From contig OY754330.1 of NCBI GenBank assembly GCA_963573305.1, positions 8,060,001 to 8,124,000 on the forward strand: DNA of 64,000 bases, in the 5' to 3' direction. The notes under the pieces are model-generated. The model made no database searches. It was not told the origin of the DNA and saw only the letters and a program-made list of their open reading frames with translations. Shown piece after piece: positions 14,101 through 29,100 of this stretch (position 1 is the stretch's first letter; every line of letters starts with the position of its first letter). Source of the stretch: Pyrrhosoma nymphula (Eukaryota > Arthropoda > Insecta > Odonata > Coenagrionidae). The position numbers and the translations under genes are program-made.

Positions 14101-17100
14101 TGCTCTCGACCTCTAATCGCATAAAAACGGATTTCTGTGAAACGTTGATGGAGAAGGGACACTTGACATGAATGCTCAGGAGGAGAGTGAAGTACTAACG
14201 TATGTCTCCGTTGAAAATTTAGGATAAATTGAAATGATTTTATGTCGACATCCTTTGATAAAGGTAAAAGAATTTCAGGGGTACATTAGGAATATCCACG
14301 GAGATATTGACATAAGCTTGTATACCATACCTTCCCGAAGAGGATAAGACAAATCGGTGAGATTTAGAGAGAAGGGAGGGGTACCGAGAAAGATAGAAAT
14401 CAGGGGGAATAATAACAAAGGCGGAGTCTTCCTGCTCAAAGTCTTGCTAAATGCACGTCTGAGGGAAAATATGCCTTTTCCTTATGTGCGTATTCTTCGC
14501 TTTCAAAGATTACCGCAAAACAAGCACATGAGGTCGTAAAGCAATGAGGATGAAGGCATTCTTTTTCACAGAAGATCTTTCCCATTCATAAGGGTCCGCT
14601 GTCCCACTTGAGTGAAGAAATTATGGCTCTATTATGATAGGCCCCAAGCAGGGTCGGAAAGCGACCGCACGCCCAACCATTTTCCTGGGGCTTCTCAGAC
14701 GGACAATGCACTCTTGGCGGGGCGCCCCTTATCTATTGTCCCTTTTTTCCCGGGTGACCTTGGAAGAAAGAGAGCTGCAGCGAAGTACGTGAGTGCGAGA
14801 GGAAACCTGTACGCAATGTAATGAACGGGAGAACAAGCCACTGCCACTTTTCTGAACATTTTTTGAACTACATGCTGTCGAGAGATTTCTTCTGATTTTT
14901 CCCGAAAAATTACATTTACGGGGGTTGGATATAAGATGACTATCATCGTCTAAATCTCAACCTCTAAAAGCCGTTTGTTGCATAAGTGGAAGCCACAAGA
15001 GACTGAAAGGTCTGAGAAATCACGAGTTTCACGTCAACACGGCAGATTTTATTTTACTGCAACACCGCATTCGAAGGACAGGAAAGGAAGGCTAAGTATT
15101 TGAGAAATTTGCTGTAATAGGTATGCATAAGTTCAACGATTCTTTCTACTCCCACACAATGTATTACTAGAGCATGAATATATCTAGACTAACCATGCGA
15201 AAACACACTTCACTAGTCATAGCTTTATCCGAATATTCCTTTATCCTGTATTCGCTTTTTATATGGCTGGTTGCATAACACCCCCTGCCACACGCCTGTG
15301 GTGCAGTTTACGGGTAGGTAGGTACGTAATGTATTGTTTAGAAGCGATTGTAAGGGGTTATTTTTATTTTTCCTAATACATAGTATCACCGTTACGAGTG
15401 TATATCGCGCGACTGTTATTTTTGCATCCGGCCAGTCGCCATGAATGTCGGAATCAATTATATTTAGCGTTTTGAACCCAAAAATAAAAACAAATGCAAT
15501 ATTTTTGTAAATGTAATAACATTTTAATGCGGTATACATGCATTGATATTACGCCTATATGTATGAATTCGATACCAGATAAATTTATCTAAAACAAGAG
15601 CAGATAATGCGCTAAATCTCACGTGTAATGGTCCCAATACCAAGGTAAAAATTACGAAAATTATGACGCAATTCCATACGCTAATGCAACGAAATAAGTC
15701 TCAATAACTGGCTAAAAATGAGCCAGTGTGTCCGCAAACGCCATCTGCTGCCTAGATATAGAATTTCTACGAAGGGGACGAGATTATTCGTCTTCGGAAG
15801 CTAGGAAGTCGAAAGAGCGGCCTTGGATGAGTTAACTCGTCCCTGACGCGATTTGACACACCTGGTTAGGACGAGTTAACTCGTCCTTGTCAGGGAAGGG
15901 GTTAAAGCATGTACGTACATGCGTACTTATACTGTGTGTACTTGACCATGTGCATTGTACTTTGCTCTGTGGGCTTTTTAGAGTTGTAAAGTAATTTTAT
16001 TAATGAAGCAATTAAATGTGAAATGTAAAAAGATATGTTTTCCTTGGGTTCCACAGGTATTCAAATGATCGTCCCATCAAGGGAGAGATAACTGTATCAG
16101 CTTACCCAACGTATCACACTGAGCTTCTGCAACCAGTATTCCGGAACCCAGTGAGGAAAGTGCTTCCAATTGATGGGGAGACCACTATGCGCTTCAATTT
16201 AATCAAGGAATTTGGGTGAGCTTATTGTTATTACATCTTATGTTATCATCTTAAATGGTTGTAATGAATCCTTAAAGTTTCTTTCGTGAAAGCTGTATCG
16301 GTACCAAAAGTATCACATTTCACTCATCGCTTTATCACGCCCTAACTTCTCAGGTGGCTTCCACTAGGGGAGGGGCTTGGGAGAGGGGATAGAAGGGTAG
16401 TGGTGGAGTATCACTGGTATCACGTCAAGGTCTGCTACGAACGCAGAATCCCTTAGCCCTTCGAAAGAAGCTCAAGGGAACCCGAGAAAATAATCGCTGA
16501 TGCAGTGTCGGACAGGCACCACCCAGAAGTATAAATTTGATTGTTTCAGGCTTGACTTTGTGGAAGTTATAAATATCCATTTGGAATTTAAAAAATTTGT
16601 ACTTTTCCATGCTTTAAAGTGGTATACTACAAAGTGTTTTATTCAAAATGGATAGTCCCTATATCTTTTGTCTTATTTAACTCGTGATTCACATTCAAGT
16701 TTGGGTAGATGGGACAAGAGTAGATGGGAAAATTGTAAACAAAGCTGAGAACCATGACTCGGGAGCGATTCGGGGCAAACAAAAGAATCTGGGGAAGCAT
16801 GCGAAGCGAGATGGGAGGAGCGGCTACCAAACGATGAAAGTGCTCATGCAGGGAAAATGGTTAAAGGATATCGCACCATCTGAAAAATACTACTCATCTA
16901 CATCTACATACTACCCCACAAGCCGCCTCTATAGGCGTGTGGCGGGTGGTGTTAGGACACCAGCCGTCTACATATAAAAAGGAAACGCCATGTACTCCGC
17001 CAGGCATGTACTCCACCATGCCTGGCGATCCTACAGTCATCACTCTAGAAGGGGAGACTTGGAAGGAAGAGAGGGGGAGATTTAGTCATGGTGCGAATGC

Positions 17101-20100
17101 CCCGATAAAAAGCTAGGGACGGAGCAGCAGAGATTTATATGTACTCGAGGGATATTTCATTGGGGGTAAGCAGCTGCTGGCGGGCGGTGCACCATAAGCA
17201 TAAGCAAATGCTCAAAATAGCTTGGCAACACCTAAACGTAACTTATGCTCAAGAAAGCGATACCAAAATCACAATGACTTTGAAATAAGCACTACTATCA
17301 GTGCAAGAAAGGTAGAATGCTGAACTTGATTTGAGGCGCGCATGGCCAGGAGTTTCACCATTACCAACTGTGCAAAATAGTAGTGTGCATTGCCGCAGGA
17401 CGATTTTCTTCTTTGTGCTTTATTTTGTGTAAGAGGAAAAATATCAACATTTCCATGCATGAAAAGTTTTGCAATATTTTTTCCATAAAGCATACGTAAA
17501 TTCTATATCAATATACTTTTATATATCTTGGAAATTGGAATATAGCTTTTGGCCATTTAATAAATCAAGGAATGGGTAAAATTTAATTTTAAAAGAATAT
17601 TTGTAATGCAGAGATGACGTTCATTTCATAAAAAAATAATGAAGTGCACCAATCAAATATTTTGGCCGTGACGAGATGAAGAAGACGTCCATTTCCCTGT
17701 TGTCATAGTTTTTCACGTGTTTTTCTTCATCCTTTCGATCATATAAGATAAACGTTTACATTTAAACACTTTTCAATGAATGCATTTTGTAGTTTGAATA
17801 AACAAGGAGTAAAAAAATATATTACACGACTCTATGGAGCTCCGGTAGAATTTCATACAAATGCTTAAAGTTCAGCCTTCTACCTTTTTTGCGGAGATAG
17901 TAACTAACCATCAAAGTGCACTGCCCCTGTGAATCGTTTCGAAATAAACGATACGTTGGGGCATCATGGGACGAAATTCGACTTCGAGATACATATTAAG
18001 CGTTTTTCGAATTATCCGTACCATCAAGTACGCAATTTCCTATTCTGTTTGCCGGGGACTGCTCACAACTTCGAATAAATCGATATTTCCAATTAAGAGG
18101 GTTCAAACTAATGGGGGTTTACTGTAGATCCAGCCTGGTCAGAGAGTAGCATCCCACTGTGAAACGTGATAACCCCCTATTTCCATCATTTATATGAATG
18201 ACATCAACCCTAGAGTGAGTAGTACAATGAGATTGTTGACAGACAGATGCCATCTTCCTCCTCTCATCCAACCTTAACTGCATTAATGCACGGTGTGTCT
18301 TGTGTGGGGGCTCGAGCTTTTATCTTCTTCATTGAGAGCAGCATTTGGATGCATTTCTTTTGAAATAGTGCTCTGTGTGAAGACAGAGGCCTCGTTTGTA
18401 TTTGGTGATTGTTAAATCAATGGGGGTCTGAAATGGAACAAGTTTTAGATAAATTGACTGAAGTATGCAAAGCAATTGAAATGTCTCTCATAAAATGTAA
18501 TTTCCTTTTAGGATATATGATGATTTCCAAAGGCTAGCAAATTTTGACATTGAGGTTGAAGAAACTTTAACTGGAATTCGTCAGAATGCTTCGGCCAAAA
18601 TCCTGCTGCACAAGTACAGTAATCGACTTGAATTGTTGAAGCCTGCAGATACTTATCAACCTGGGCTGACATTCAATCCGGTGGTAATTATGTTTTTTTC
18701 TTCCTGTTGAATTTCATTTGGTGAGGGTCAGATTTAAAGAATAAAAGGAATCAGAAATTTTCAAGACCTCAGAACATTTTTTAGCTGGTATTTTGTGCTG
18801 TTGAATCTCGGCTTCCTCCTCAAGATACCTATAATCAAAACCCTCTTCACATTAATATGTATTTCACACAAATGTGAATTATTATTCACTTTTTGTGAAA
18901 CATTAATAATTAAATGAATAGCCAGAAGTGTGATCATTTGTGAATTGTTAAAAGTAAATATTAAAGATGGGACAGTTTCACTTTTTCTGGTTTGAAGTAC
19001 TCGGTTCGTGTTTTATGAATCAGTTCAACAGTCTAAGTTTCAGTTCTGCTCTGGTCTTGATAAAGCCTAATCTTGATTGATAGCAGATAAGATTTTGTTC
19101 AGATACCACGCCAAGCTATATTGTTATGGAGCACAGGCCCAATAGATTAAATAAATTTTTAGTAATTATATTAAGCTTATACTGAGCCATTATTAAGTTT
19201 TCAGTATTAGTGGTGATATCCAAATCCAAAATGCCAAAATCTTTTAGACTCGAGTTTAAACCTTAATAACTTAATGGCAGTTCATTGGATTTTCACAATA
19301 TGTACATCATCATTTTGATTATTTTGTTTCAACTTGTGTTGAATAATTTTTATTAATAAATCTTGAACACTTTTCTGATGTCGAACACAGGTCCCATTTT
19401 TTTAGTGCTGTGGTGACTTACATAAATATGACATCCAATAACTGTGAAGATAAGCGTTCAACAAAAATGAAATTTTAATACCTTGTGTCTCGTAGCTTTA
19501 TAATAACCCCTGTAGAGTTTGTAGGTTTTAACGGAAGTAATTATTGGAATGCTGTTAAATTTATAAACCTACTTTCTCTCAGCAGCATCATGGTGCCATG
19601 GGACTAAAACTGTTATCTTACTCTTTAAATTTCCTGAGCGAATCAGATATTTTCATTGTGCTGAAGTGAGCTCTGTATTTTATATTGAGTTATATATTTT
19701 CTGAAAAAGTGTGCTAGCACAAAGCTGGACTCTCCACTCTCGAGCTGCGTGGCGCTGCCAATACACCTCCGCACGTTATCTCTGAATTTCTTTTAGCTAG
19801 AAGAGCATGAATCAATTATGGCTTTAAAAGTTTTAGACTGTACTTTGTGGAATTTCAAAATTTTGAAAAAAAAAAACTTTGTATCTGCACAGAATAGTTC
19901 ATTTGGTCAACTGTAGTTTTGACAGTTGTTTTGAAAATGATGCTATAGTGTCAAAAGCAAGGTCGACGAAATAAACTATCGTGTGGATATGCAGTGTTTA
20001 TTTTTCAAAATGAGTCATTAGCATGCTTTGGTGAGGGCTGTCATGGTGTCCAAGGCCTACCGTTATTCATTACACGTTAAATTAAAAACAAAATTATCTA

Positions 20101-23100
20101 AATGATGATGTACATGTTGTGAAAATTCAACGAACTGCCTAGAAGTTATTAAGGCTCGTTCACAACATCTTAACTTGGCGTAACTTGACTTATTCTCTCG
20201 TCAAAGGCGAACCAGTGCGCGAAATTTCTAACCAATCACAACCCACCGCTGCCAAATTCGATCTTACAATCGATTGATGAGGCCTATCGATAGCGTGAGT
20301 TTCGAGAGTTTTAGTAAGCTCCCCCGAAACAACTCAGTTGATACGTGAAGTTTTAATTGTAAATATTGAGTTGAACTATAGAAGTATTAAAGTTTGTTGA
20401 ACATGTGAGGGTTATTTCGCACTGACTCGATCAACTTATCCGCATCCATTTTCGCTTAAACGTATCCACATACGACTTCACTACAAAATCAAGTTTTCAA
20501 TATGGCTGCTCGAGGAGATATCGAGAGTAGCAATCGATTGCTGCCCGACTATCGATAGTAGAGAATGCCATGCTATTGGCTGGAATTAAGAGAAAGTTGA
20601 GCTGAGCTCAACTCCAGGCTACGCCAATTCAAGTTACACTGCTTTAAGTCATTGTGAACTAGTAGACGCCATTCTCAAGGTCTCATCTCTGGCGTTGCAC
20701 CGATTCAATCCAAGTTACGCCAAGTTAAGTTGTTGTGAACGAGCCTTTAAGGTTTAAACCCGAGTCTACAAGATTTTGGTGCAAGCGGTAGTATCACCAA
20801 TAATACAGTAAACTTAATGATGCTCAGTATAAGCTTAAAATATTACTTAATCTATTGGCTAGTGCTCCTTAGCAAATACAGCTTGGTGTGGTATCTGAAC
20901 ATAATGCACGGATAATCCAAAAAGAACACAATGCTGCAGCTGTAAAAATACAGCAGATGATTCAGTTTACCAATTATTTCTTTGGGAAATTTTGGCACAA
21001 ATTATGTTTACTAATTTTGCCAACTTACCAGATTTTCTGGAGACATGAAGCAGGATTTACTGCGTATGGGGGGGATTCTGTAACCTAAACAAAATTCATA
21101 TTCATTATCTTCTGCCAAATTTTTACTGTTTCAAATACTAAATAATGTAACCAAAGAACCATTTATCAGCTGGTTATGGTTATTTTGGTTCTTGTGGCAA
21201 CCAATGCAACCGAGGAGCTGGTCATCATGTCCTTTATAAATATTCTTTTCGTACTGAAATTCACTTGTTTGTCAGCTCAAGGTCACCAAATTCGACGGAA
21301 GTCCTTTGGATGGTGCCAAGAATGCTGTGAAAGTGAAGGCTGGCTTCACCCATGACGGTAAGGAGCACCCAGAGAGCTTGCACACTTTGAATGAAGCGGG
21401 AATGGCGCAGCTCACTTTCGAGCCTTCCCTTGAGGCAAACGCATCAACCCTTTTTGAGATTGAGGTGAGGCTCTCATTTTTATTCACAATAAGATGCGAC
21501 TAGGCAAATGTAATAATTTTCGGAGTGGTTGATGCACCAGTAAAAGATAGTGAAGTTACATTTAGATGTGATTGGATTCTGTATTGTTAAGGTGAAGACG
21601 CAGCAACCATTATAAACCAATTAGATTTGTAAGTGAAGGTTTCTCGGGTTTCACACCAGGTAAGATTATTTAAATGGATCAACGTTTCGATGGTTGACTC
21701 AGCCATCGTCATCAGGATAATGAGCCGAGCGAGGATGCTGACGGTTATGTATAGCCGCAGATGCCCGATTGTTGTGGGAGCCGTTACGTGTTCTTTGAAT
21801 TTCTTCAATTACTGGGCGCCAAGTCCTACTTAAGCTGAAGCCGTTGTCTCTATTGATGTTATTTTGCTCCATCTGTATCAATATCGCTTCTTTCGTTATT
21901 CTTTCCCAATATTTGGATGCCCTGGAAAGTAATTTGGGAAATCGACACGATGTCCATGGTCAAGGCTATGCTCTGCTAATGCAGATTTTTCCGGTTGAAA
22001 AAGCCTAATACTTCTTTCATGCTCTTTGATTCTTTTCTTGATGGTCCTTCCTGTCTCGCCAATATACGCCCTACCACACTCGCATGGTATGCGGCATACC
22101 CCTGTTGTTTTCAGGCCGAGGTTGTCCTTACAGGTGACCAGGAAATGTTTGAGTTTAGCAGGCGGTATACGTATCATTTCCACTCTGTGTCGTTTTAATA
22201 TCCTCTATATCTTGTTAGATATAGATGATATATAAGGAAGGCAAGCCTTAGCGATGGGTTTTTCTTTCTCTTCCAACATCTCTGCTCCATTGGCGGTGAA
22301 CGTTCTTTTTTAGGCCAAATTTATTTCCCGTAGGCTATAGCCATTCGCGTGGAAGGTGTCTTTTAGGTGCACTAACTCCGTCTGAAGGCTGTTGGAGTCC
22401 ACAATGGTTTTTGCTCGATGGAAAAGCGTAGTGAGAACACTCATTTTCTGCACCGGATGATGATGGCTCCTCCCGTTGAGGTCGGTGTGTATTGGTTTTC
22501 GGTATACAGCATGACCCAACCTTCCATCTCCTTTTCTTTCAACCAGAATATCCAAGAAAGGTAAACGTTTATTGGCCTCCAGCTCCATGGTAAATTGAAT
22601 ACTGGGATGTATGCTATTCATGTGACTGAGGAATCCATCAAGGCTGTCACGTCCATGTGGCCACATGATGAATGTGTCATCCACATACCTGAAGAAATAT
22701 TTTGGCTTCAATGGGGCCAAAGTCAGGGCACGATTCTCAAAATCTTCCATGTAAAAAAAATGTATAAATGTTGATCTATTTAAATAATCTTACCCGGTGT
22801 GAAACTCGAGAAACCTTCACTTATATAACTCGCCGGGGAAACCTTAAATCAATGAGATTTGGATTTATGTCTAACAAAAGATTCAAAACCAACCTGTTTT
22901 TCTTGTGTTTCACTATAATGCATATTGTTATTACGTGGTGTGCATGCGTTAATGTTTTTATCTTATTTGTGCATTTTCTTTAAAATACCCACTTACGATA
23001 GAGTGGATATTTTAACTTGGAAAAATGAAAATTTTGGCCGGGAAAACGTGGAGAAGTACTGGAATTCCATAATTTCTGGTCCATAGTAACCCTGCCAGGG

Positions 23101-26100
23101 AAATGATTCATTTCTCTTGAAATTCTGGCAATTGTGCCATTTTGAAATGAATATAAAATTTGGTACTCACACATGCATCCGTGACCATCGAGCATTGAGC
23201 AATCACTTTGGAAAACAATGAACTGATTGGTCCACACAATCACATGTAGTGGCGAGAGGGTGCCCACGCCCCTTTATATGAGTCACAGAATAGAAATGCT
23301 TGCCTTACGAGTTACAGAGTGACTAAAATCTCATGTTAGATGGTCTCGGACCCCCTCACCCACTTCTGTAAGACAACAGAAGAAGAGCCCAAGTCCCCTC
23401 CCAAAAAGGTCTTACGTAATTCTTGAATAAGAATAAATATGGGGAAGGTGGACACAGGAGAGAGATGACCAGTTGGAATGATGGAGGAAGGACCATGTAA
23501 GTTGAGGAGAGAGAGGAGATGGTGGAAGTAACCAGCATACATGTTATGTATGTTGGAGAGAGAGGCATATATGTACGAGGGGGATAATTTTGGGTAATCT
23601 GGAAGATGTTAAGAAAAGGATGAGTGACTCACATTATATGAAAGTAATTTGTAGTACCCATATTCTTTTTTACAACTCCCCTCTTTCAAACTTTGTCTTA
23701 TGGTGTCATTTATCTTCATGAACATTGTATTTTCCTTATTCTTATGCTTCATTGCTTTGGCCAGGTACATAATGTCTCCTTGAAATATGTAAATTGTTCC
23801 TTCCTATTCCCGAATTGTAAAAATTCAGTCAAAACACCTTTTAAATTTATTTATTTTGTGATTTTATTTATTTGTTTTTTTAAATATACAAATCTGAATG
23901 TACATTCACACAAAATGTTATGGTGCAAATATAATACAAAAAGGTTAATTTTTAATTAATTACTTTCGGGTCCCACAAAGTCATCAACTCGATGCTTAAA
24001 TTAACCTGCTTTTTCAGGAACTACGGCGACTGTTTATGTGAGCAGAGAAGGTTAGGTTATGAATTGAAGTGTGTTCATAGTTCATACAACTGGAAAAGTT
24101 TTCCTTGTGACTGTTCAAAACTTCTTATAAAAACATGCTCTTCCACTTTCCAGGCGGAGTACCCAGATGCAAATTTGCTGCAGGCCACAGTCCATCCATC
24201 TCTCTCTCCAAGTAGATCGTACATGCAGCTGAAATTGAAAACAAAGGATCCTAAGGTCAGTTGAAAGTATTACATGGGCAGTCCCCAAGTTACGTAAGCC
24301 TCGACTTACGTAAATCCGTACTTGCATAAGTGGCAACCTTACACAAAAAAATACGAGAATTGCAAAAGTTACGGATTTGAATGGATGGTTGCCTACTTTC
24401 AAGGAGTGCATGTGCCGGAATGTTAGTAAGATCTGGCCAATCTGAGAGGGTTGAGACCGGTAAATTGGCCTGGTACGCAGTCGTAAAGTAGCAGTAAGAA
24501 ACTGTGCTTTTGTACGCAGGTGCAGTTGTTTAATTCGTAGTTATGATAGTATGTATTTTGATAAGAAATTTATGAGGTGCAACTTTCAGGCCATCTAAAC
24601 ATTTTGGTTAATAATAAATTAGGAAAGATATAAACGTTATTAAATGTTGTAATTTGTTACAAGATAAATGACTAAACGAAGTTCGTTATGAAGTGATTTA
24701 TAATAAAGCATTAATGAGAAACTCAAAATCACTCTCAACTTGAAGTATGGAATTATACACAACAAAGGCTTACTATTACTACTGTCGGCAGAGAAAGTAT
24801 GCGACCCTAAGTTTGAGACAATATCTGTAAAATGGCTTGGCCGATTTTTATGAAATTGACATCAACATTTAGCTTGTTTCATTCCACATTAAGCAATTAC
24901 AAGACAATTTTTTATATAATAAGAGTTCATTTTTTGGGAGAAAAGAATAACAGAGCCCATTTTTTAGGCCGCGAGAAGCAATGTCCAACTTTCGGGGATT
25001 ACCATGCAAATACCGTTGATGGCAGTAAAACTTAAAGACCTTATTTCTCAATCTTCTGTTATAGTTTTGTTAAATTTAAAAGCTCTAACTTTATTTGTGT
25101 AAATGTTGACTTTATTTTTGCGGAACAACTTTATTTCCACTCCCACTACACGTAGAGAGATTTGCGCAACACCATTGGCTTTTTCGCAAGTTCTGCATTA
25201 CCATTCACGCATATGTGAGTAACGCCGCGTGAGTGAACGGAAGGGAAAGTAAGCTCCGAGAGTCCCCCTCTTCCGCTCAACGCAGGCTGAAGGCAGACAA
25301 AAATATGATACAGTAAAACCTCTACCTAGTGAACCTCTTCCTATCGTAAACCTCCGGTTATCGTATTATCTTCTAGGTCCCGCCAAATTTGTATGCAGCC
25401 ATATAGGGAAACCTCTTCCTATCGTACCTCTCTAATTTCGAAAAACCTCCGCTGTTCGTATTGAGACAAGACTCCCCTGACTGAGCAACTACCTCTACGG
25501 AACGAAATATTCAGCAGCAATTGTTTACTTTACTCCCCCACTTCTTATCTCATATTCCTTGGAAAGATTACAACTTACGAGCGTTATAATAACAACTTCT
25601 TACACCTTTCCGACGAGTATCAATCATGTGAATTCATTCACAACCACATACAAGATCAGCCGCGAATGTAACTACATCGGAATACTTAAAATAGCTTAGC
25701 GTTCAATTGATCATTTAAAGAGATTTTTTTAACCAGATATGACTTCACTTTGTCATAAATAGCGTGAAAATCTCGTTTTAGTTACGAAGCTGACCAGTAT
25801 TCAAAATGATTACCGCTTGGTCGCATTCGCGGTCTTTCACGTGCGCATCGCGGCATTCGTTTGTTTTGAGTATTCATGCCGCAAATTTTAACTCCCATGA
25901 TCGAGACGACTAGTATCCACGATCGAGACGACCACTTTGTAGTAGTTCATACTATCAATCCACACGCAGCATTATTCGTAATTTAGTGGTTGATATGAAG
26001 TCGGACGATGAAATATCCCTATTGCGTTGTTAATCTAACTCTCTCGCCGGTTTATCCCTTTGCAGATTCACCGAAGTTCGTGTGTTGCAGTTCGGAGCTC

Positions 26101-29100
26101 AATCTACGTTAATTATAAATTAAATAGTTTTATTTTGATTAAACCATCTACGAAATATTTCTAATCGACGATTAATTGCCTTTCAATCACGTGAGTGCCA
26201 TTTATTGTTCAATAACCTTATTACGAATGAGCTTACCTATCGTCTATTCCTGATATTTTTCTTTGCGTAAATATTGGCATTTCTCATTGGTTATTGTTAT
26301 TATAAGAATATTATTGTTATAATAAGAAAGAAAACAGCATAAACAGTTATTTTAGACCTAAAATGGATTTAACAAATCCCAGAAAAAGGCGGCTGCTGAA
26401 GACTGAGAGTAAATTAGCAATATTCCAAGCCGTTGATGAGGGGAAGCGGAAGATAGACATAGCTGAAACCTTTGGAATACCACCATCCACCCTGACATCC
26501 ATTAAAAAAAACGTAAAGAAACTGAAGAAGCTGCACAGAGAGGCTGCATAGATAAAAAATCTCGAGAAGTGAAAAGTGAGCAATTAGATAAACACGTATT
26601 TGACTGGTTGATGGAAGCTAGGACAAGAAATATTCCTATTTCTGGACCTATTCTACAAATGAAGGGAAGAGAAATAGCCTTTAAAAGTGGAATAGAACAT
26701 TTTCAGGCATCAAATGGATGGTTGCAGAAATTTAAAGTCCGGTGGAATCTAAAAACTTTGAAATTGTGTGGGGAAGAAGCGTCTGTACGTGACACAGTGG
26801 TAAAAAGATTGAAAAAAAACTCTGCAGACCATTTTAGTGGGGTAAAAACAGTGTGACATTTTCAATTCTGATGAGGCAGGTTTTTTTATAACATGCTTCC
26901 TGATACAACTCTTTCAGTTAGAGGCCAACCTTGCCATGGAGGAAAAAAGCAAAGAAAGATTCGCAGTGCTATTATGTGCTAATTCTAATGGCTCTGAGAA
27001 ATTGGAGCCACTTATCATTGGCAAATATCAAAAGCCTAGATTCTTTAAAAATGTTCAAAAACTTCCTTGCTTATACAGAAACTCCAAAATCTCATGGATG
27101 ACATCACCTTTCTTCTGTGAGTGGTTGAGCATGTTAGACTCGAAGATGGGGGTGAGCAACTGGAAAATAGTACTCCTCATTGACCAGTGTGCGGCACATA
27201 AAACTGAGGGGATTGGCTTACGAAACATAAAAATTGTATATTTCCCAACAAACACCACCAGCAGATGGCAACCCCTGGATCAAATAATAATTTCCATTGT
27301 GAAAAGAAATTATAGACAGCAATTGGTGACATACATGGGACAGTCGATGATAAAAATGACATAAAGAAGTGTTTGTAGAATATACTTCAAGCAATGCATA
27401 GGCTGTCTTTCATGGAATTGTTTGCAGTCTGAGGTGATTGAGAAATGTTTCACCAAGGCAGGATTTATGGGGGGCAGAAGTGAGGAAGACAGTGATATTG
27501 AGGATGAGCCATCAGAATGGCATGAAATAAATAAAATAGTAAATGTGCAATTGCCATTTAATGACTTAGTGAATGCTGACGATGCTTTGCTTACATGTGC
27601 CCGAAATGTGAGGGAGACGGTGGGAGAGGTGGTGGCAGAAGGTGGAGGGGTGTCACCAATTATGTGGAAGAAGAAGAAGATGATGATGAGGAATTAGTTT
27701 CCGATCCAACCAGAAAAGAGGTTCAGGATGCTTTGGATGTCATGGAAAGATTTTTAAAAATATGGAGGACTGCAACAGTGAGAACACGACTTTATTAAAT
27801 AAGATGAAAATCAATGAAAATAAGATTTAAAAAATGAAACAAACACATCACTAATTTTTTTCAAGAAAAACTACTTAAAAGTATTATTCCTTTTTGTTAC
27901 TACACTCATAAAATTATCAGCAGTATGTATATTTAAAAATGTACAAATATAGTGATTATAAATACAGCAGCAATTTTATTGATTAAAAGGGCCATTAGGA
28001 AGAAATTATGTTCATCCCGCTAAAACCTCTTTATAGTGAACCTCCAATTATCAAAATGTCACAAATGTTGGTCCCTTCCAGTTCGATATAAAGAGGTTTT
28101 ACTGTATAAATAAAAAATGCTATAAATAAACCTTTACATTAATGTATTTGTATGCATGAGTCGTAATGCAGAACTCGTGATAAAGCCAATGGTGTTGCAC
28201 TAATCTCTCTACATGCTGTGAGAATGGAGATAAAGTCGTTCCGCAAAAATAAAGTCGACATTTAAACAAATAAAGTTAGAGCTTTTAAATTGATCAAAAC
28301 ACTAACAGAAGATTGAGAATTAAGGTGTTTAAGTTTTACTGCCATCAAATCAACGGTATTTGCATAGTAATCCCAGAACGTTGGACATTGCTTCTCACGG
28401 CCCAAAAAATGGGCTCTATTTTTCCTTTTATCCCAAGAAACAACTCTTATTATAATGTTTAAAAAGTTTTCTAGTAGTCTTGTTATTGAGGGCATATGAA
28501 TGGAACACAAGTAAATCTTTAGAATCTTTCTTTATCATAGACCCCTTTGGGCATACAACAAACAACATCACCAATGTAAATATTAATAACACCTCCCATG
28601 GTAACACCAGTCACATGTCAATAGCACGTAGTACCCGTAAACTTCAACCAGGTCGCGCCACCATACAGTTGAAAGCTAGGTAGCAGTGTTCCTATGAGAA
28701 ATTGCTCTTCCAAAGCCACCATACCACTGCATTACAACAAGTAGTCGCTTAACATGGAATGAAATAAGCTAAATGTTGATGTCAACTTCGTAAAAATCGG
28801 CCGTGACGTTTTAGAGATATTAAGTCTCAAACTCAGGATTACATACTTTCTGCGCCGACAGTAGATACCAAAGTGATACATGAAGGGAACTTTATAAACA
28901 AAATAATCACTAGCAAGTGAAAGTTTAATACCTACCTATGAATTTCACAATATAGGTAACCAACAATAAAGAGTTCTTGAATTTTGCAGTGAACTGAATG
29001 AAGTGTGGCCCAAAATTGTTCCCCGTATTTCTCCGAATTGACTGTAATCTTGAGAGAACGGACTCAGTTAATGAGTAATTTTCAACTAACGTGTTTTTTG

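Larger units (their letters stand above)
24782..28861. mobile_element. Foldback element with arms of about 0.5-0.75 kb, middle level of the nest
   Basis: The left arm (24782-about 25290) begins CTGTCGGC after TA, and the right arm (about 28120-28861) ends GCCGACAG before TA. The arms match in reverse complement over most of their length, for example cggccgatttttacgaag-like and ggttgcgcaaatctct-like blocks. There is no coding sequence of its own. The Tigger element sits between the arms. Confidence 0.8.

Noticed and set aside
23336..23568. Overlapping minus-strand open frames rich in Ser, Leu and Pro
   Set aside because: They mirror a purine-rich plus strand and look like composition artefacts.
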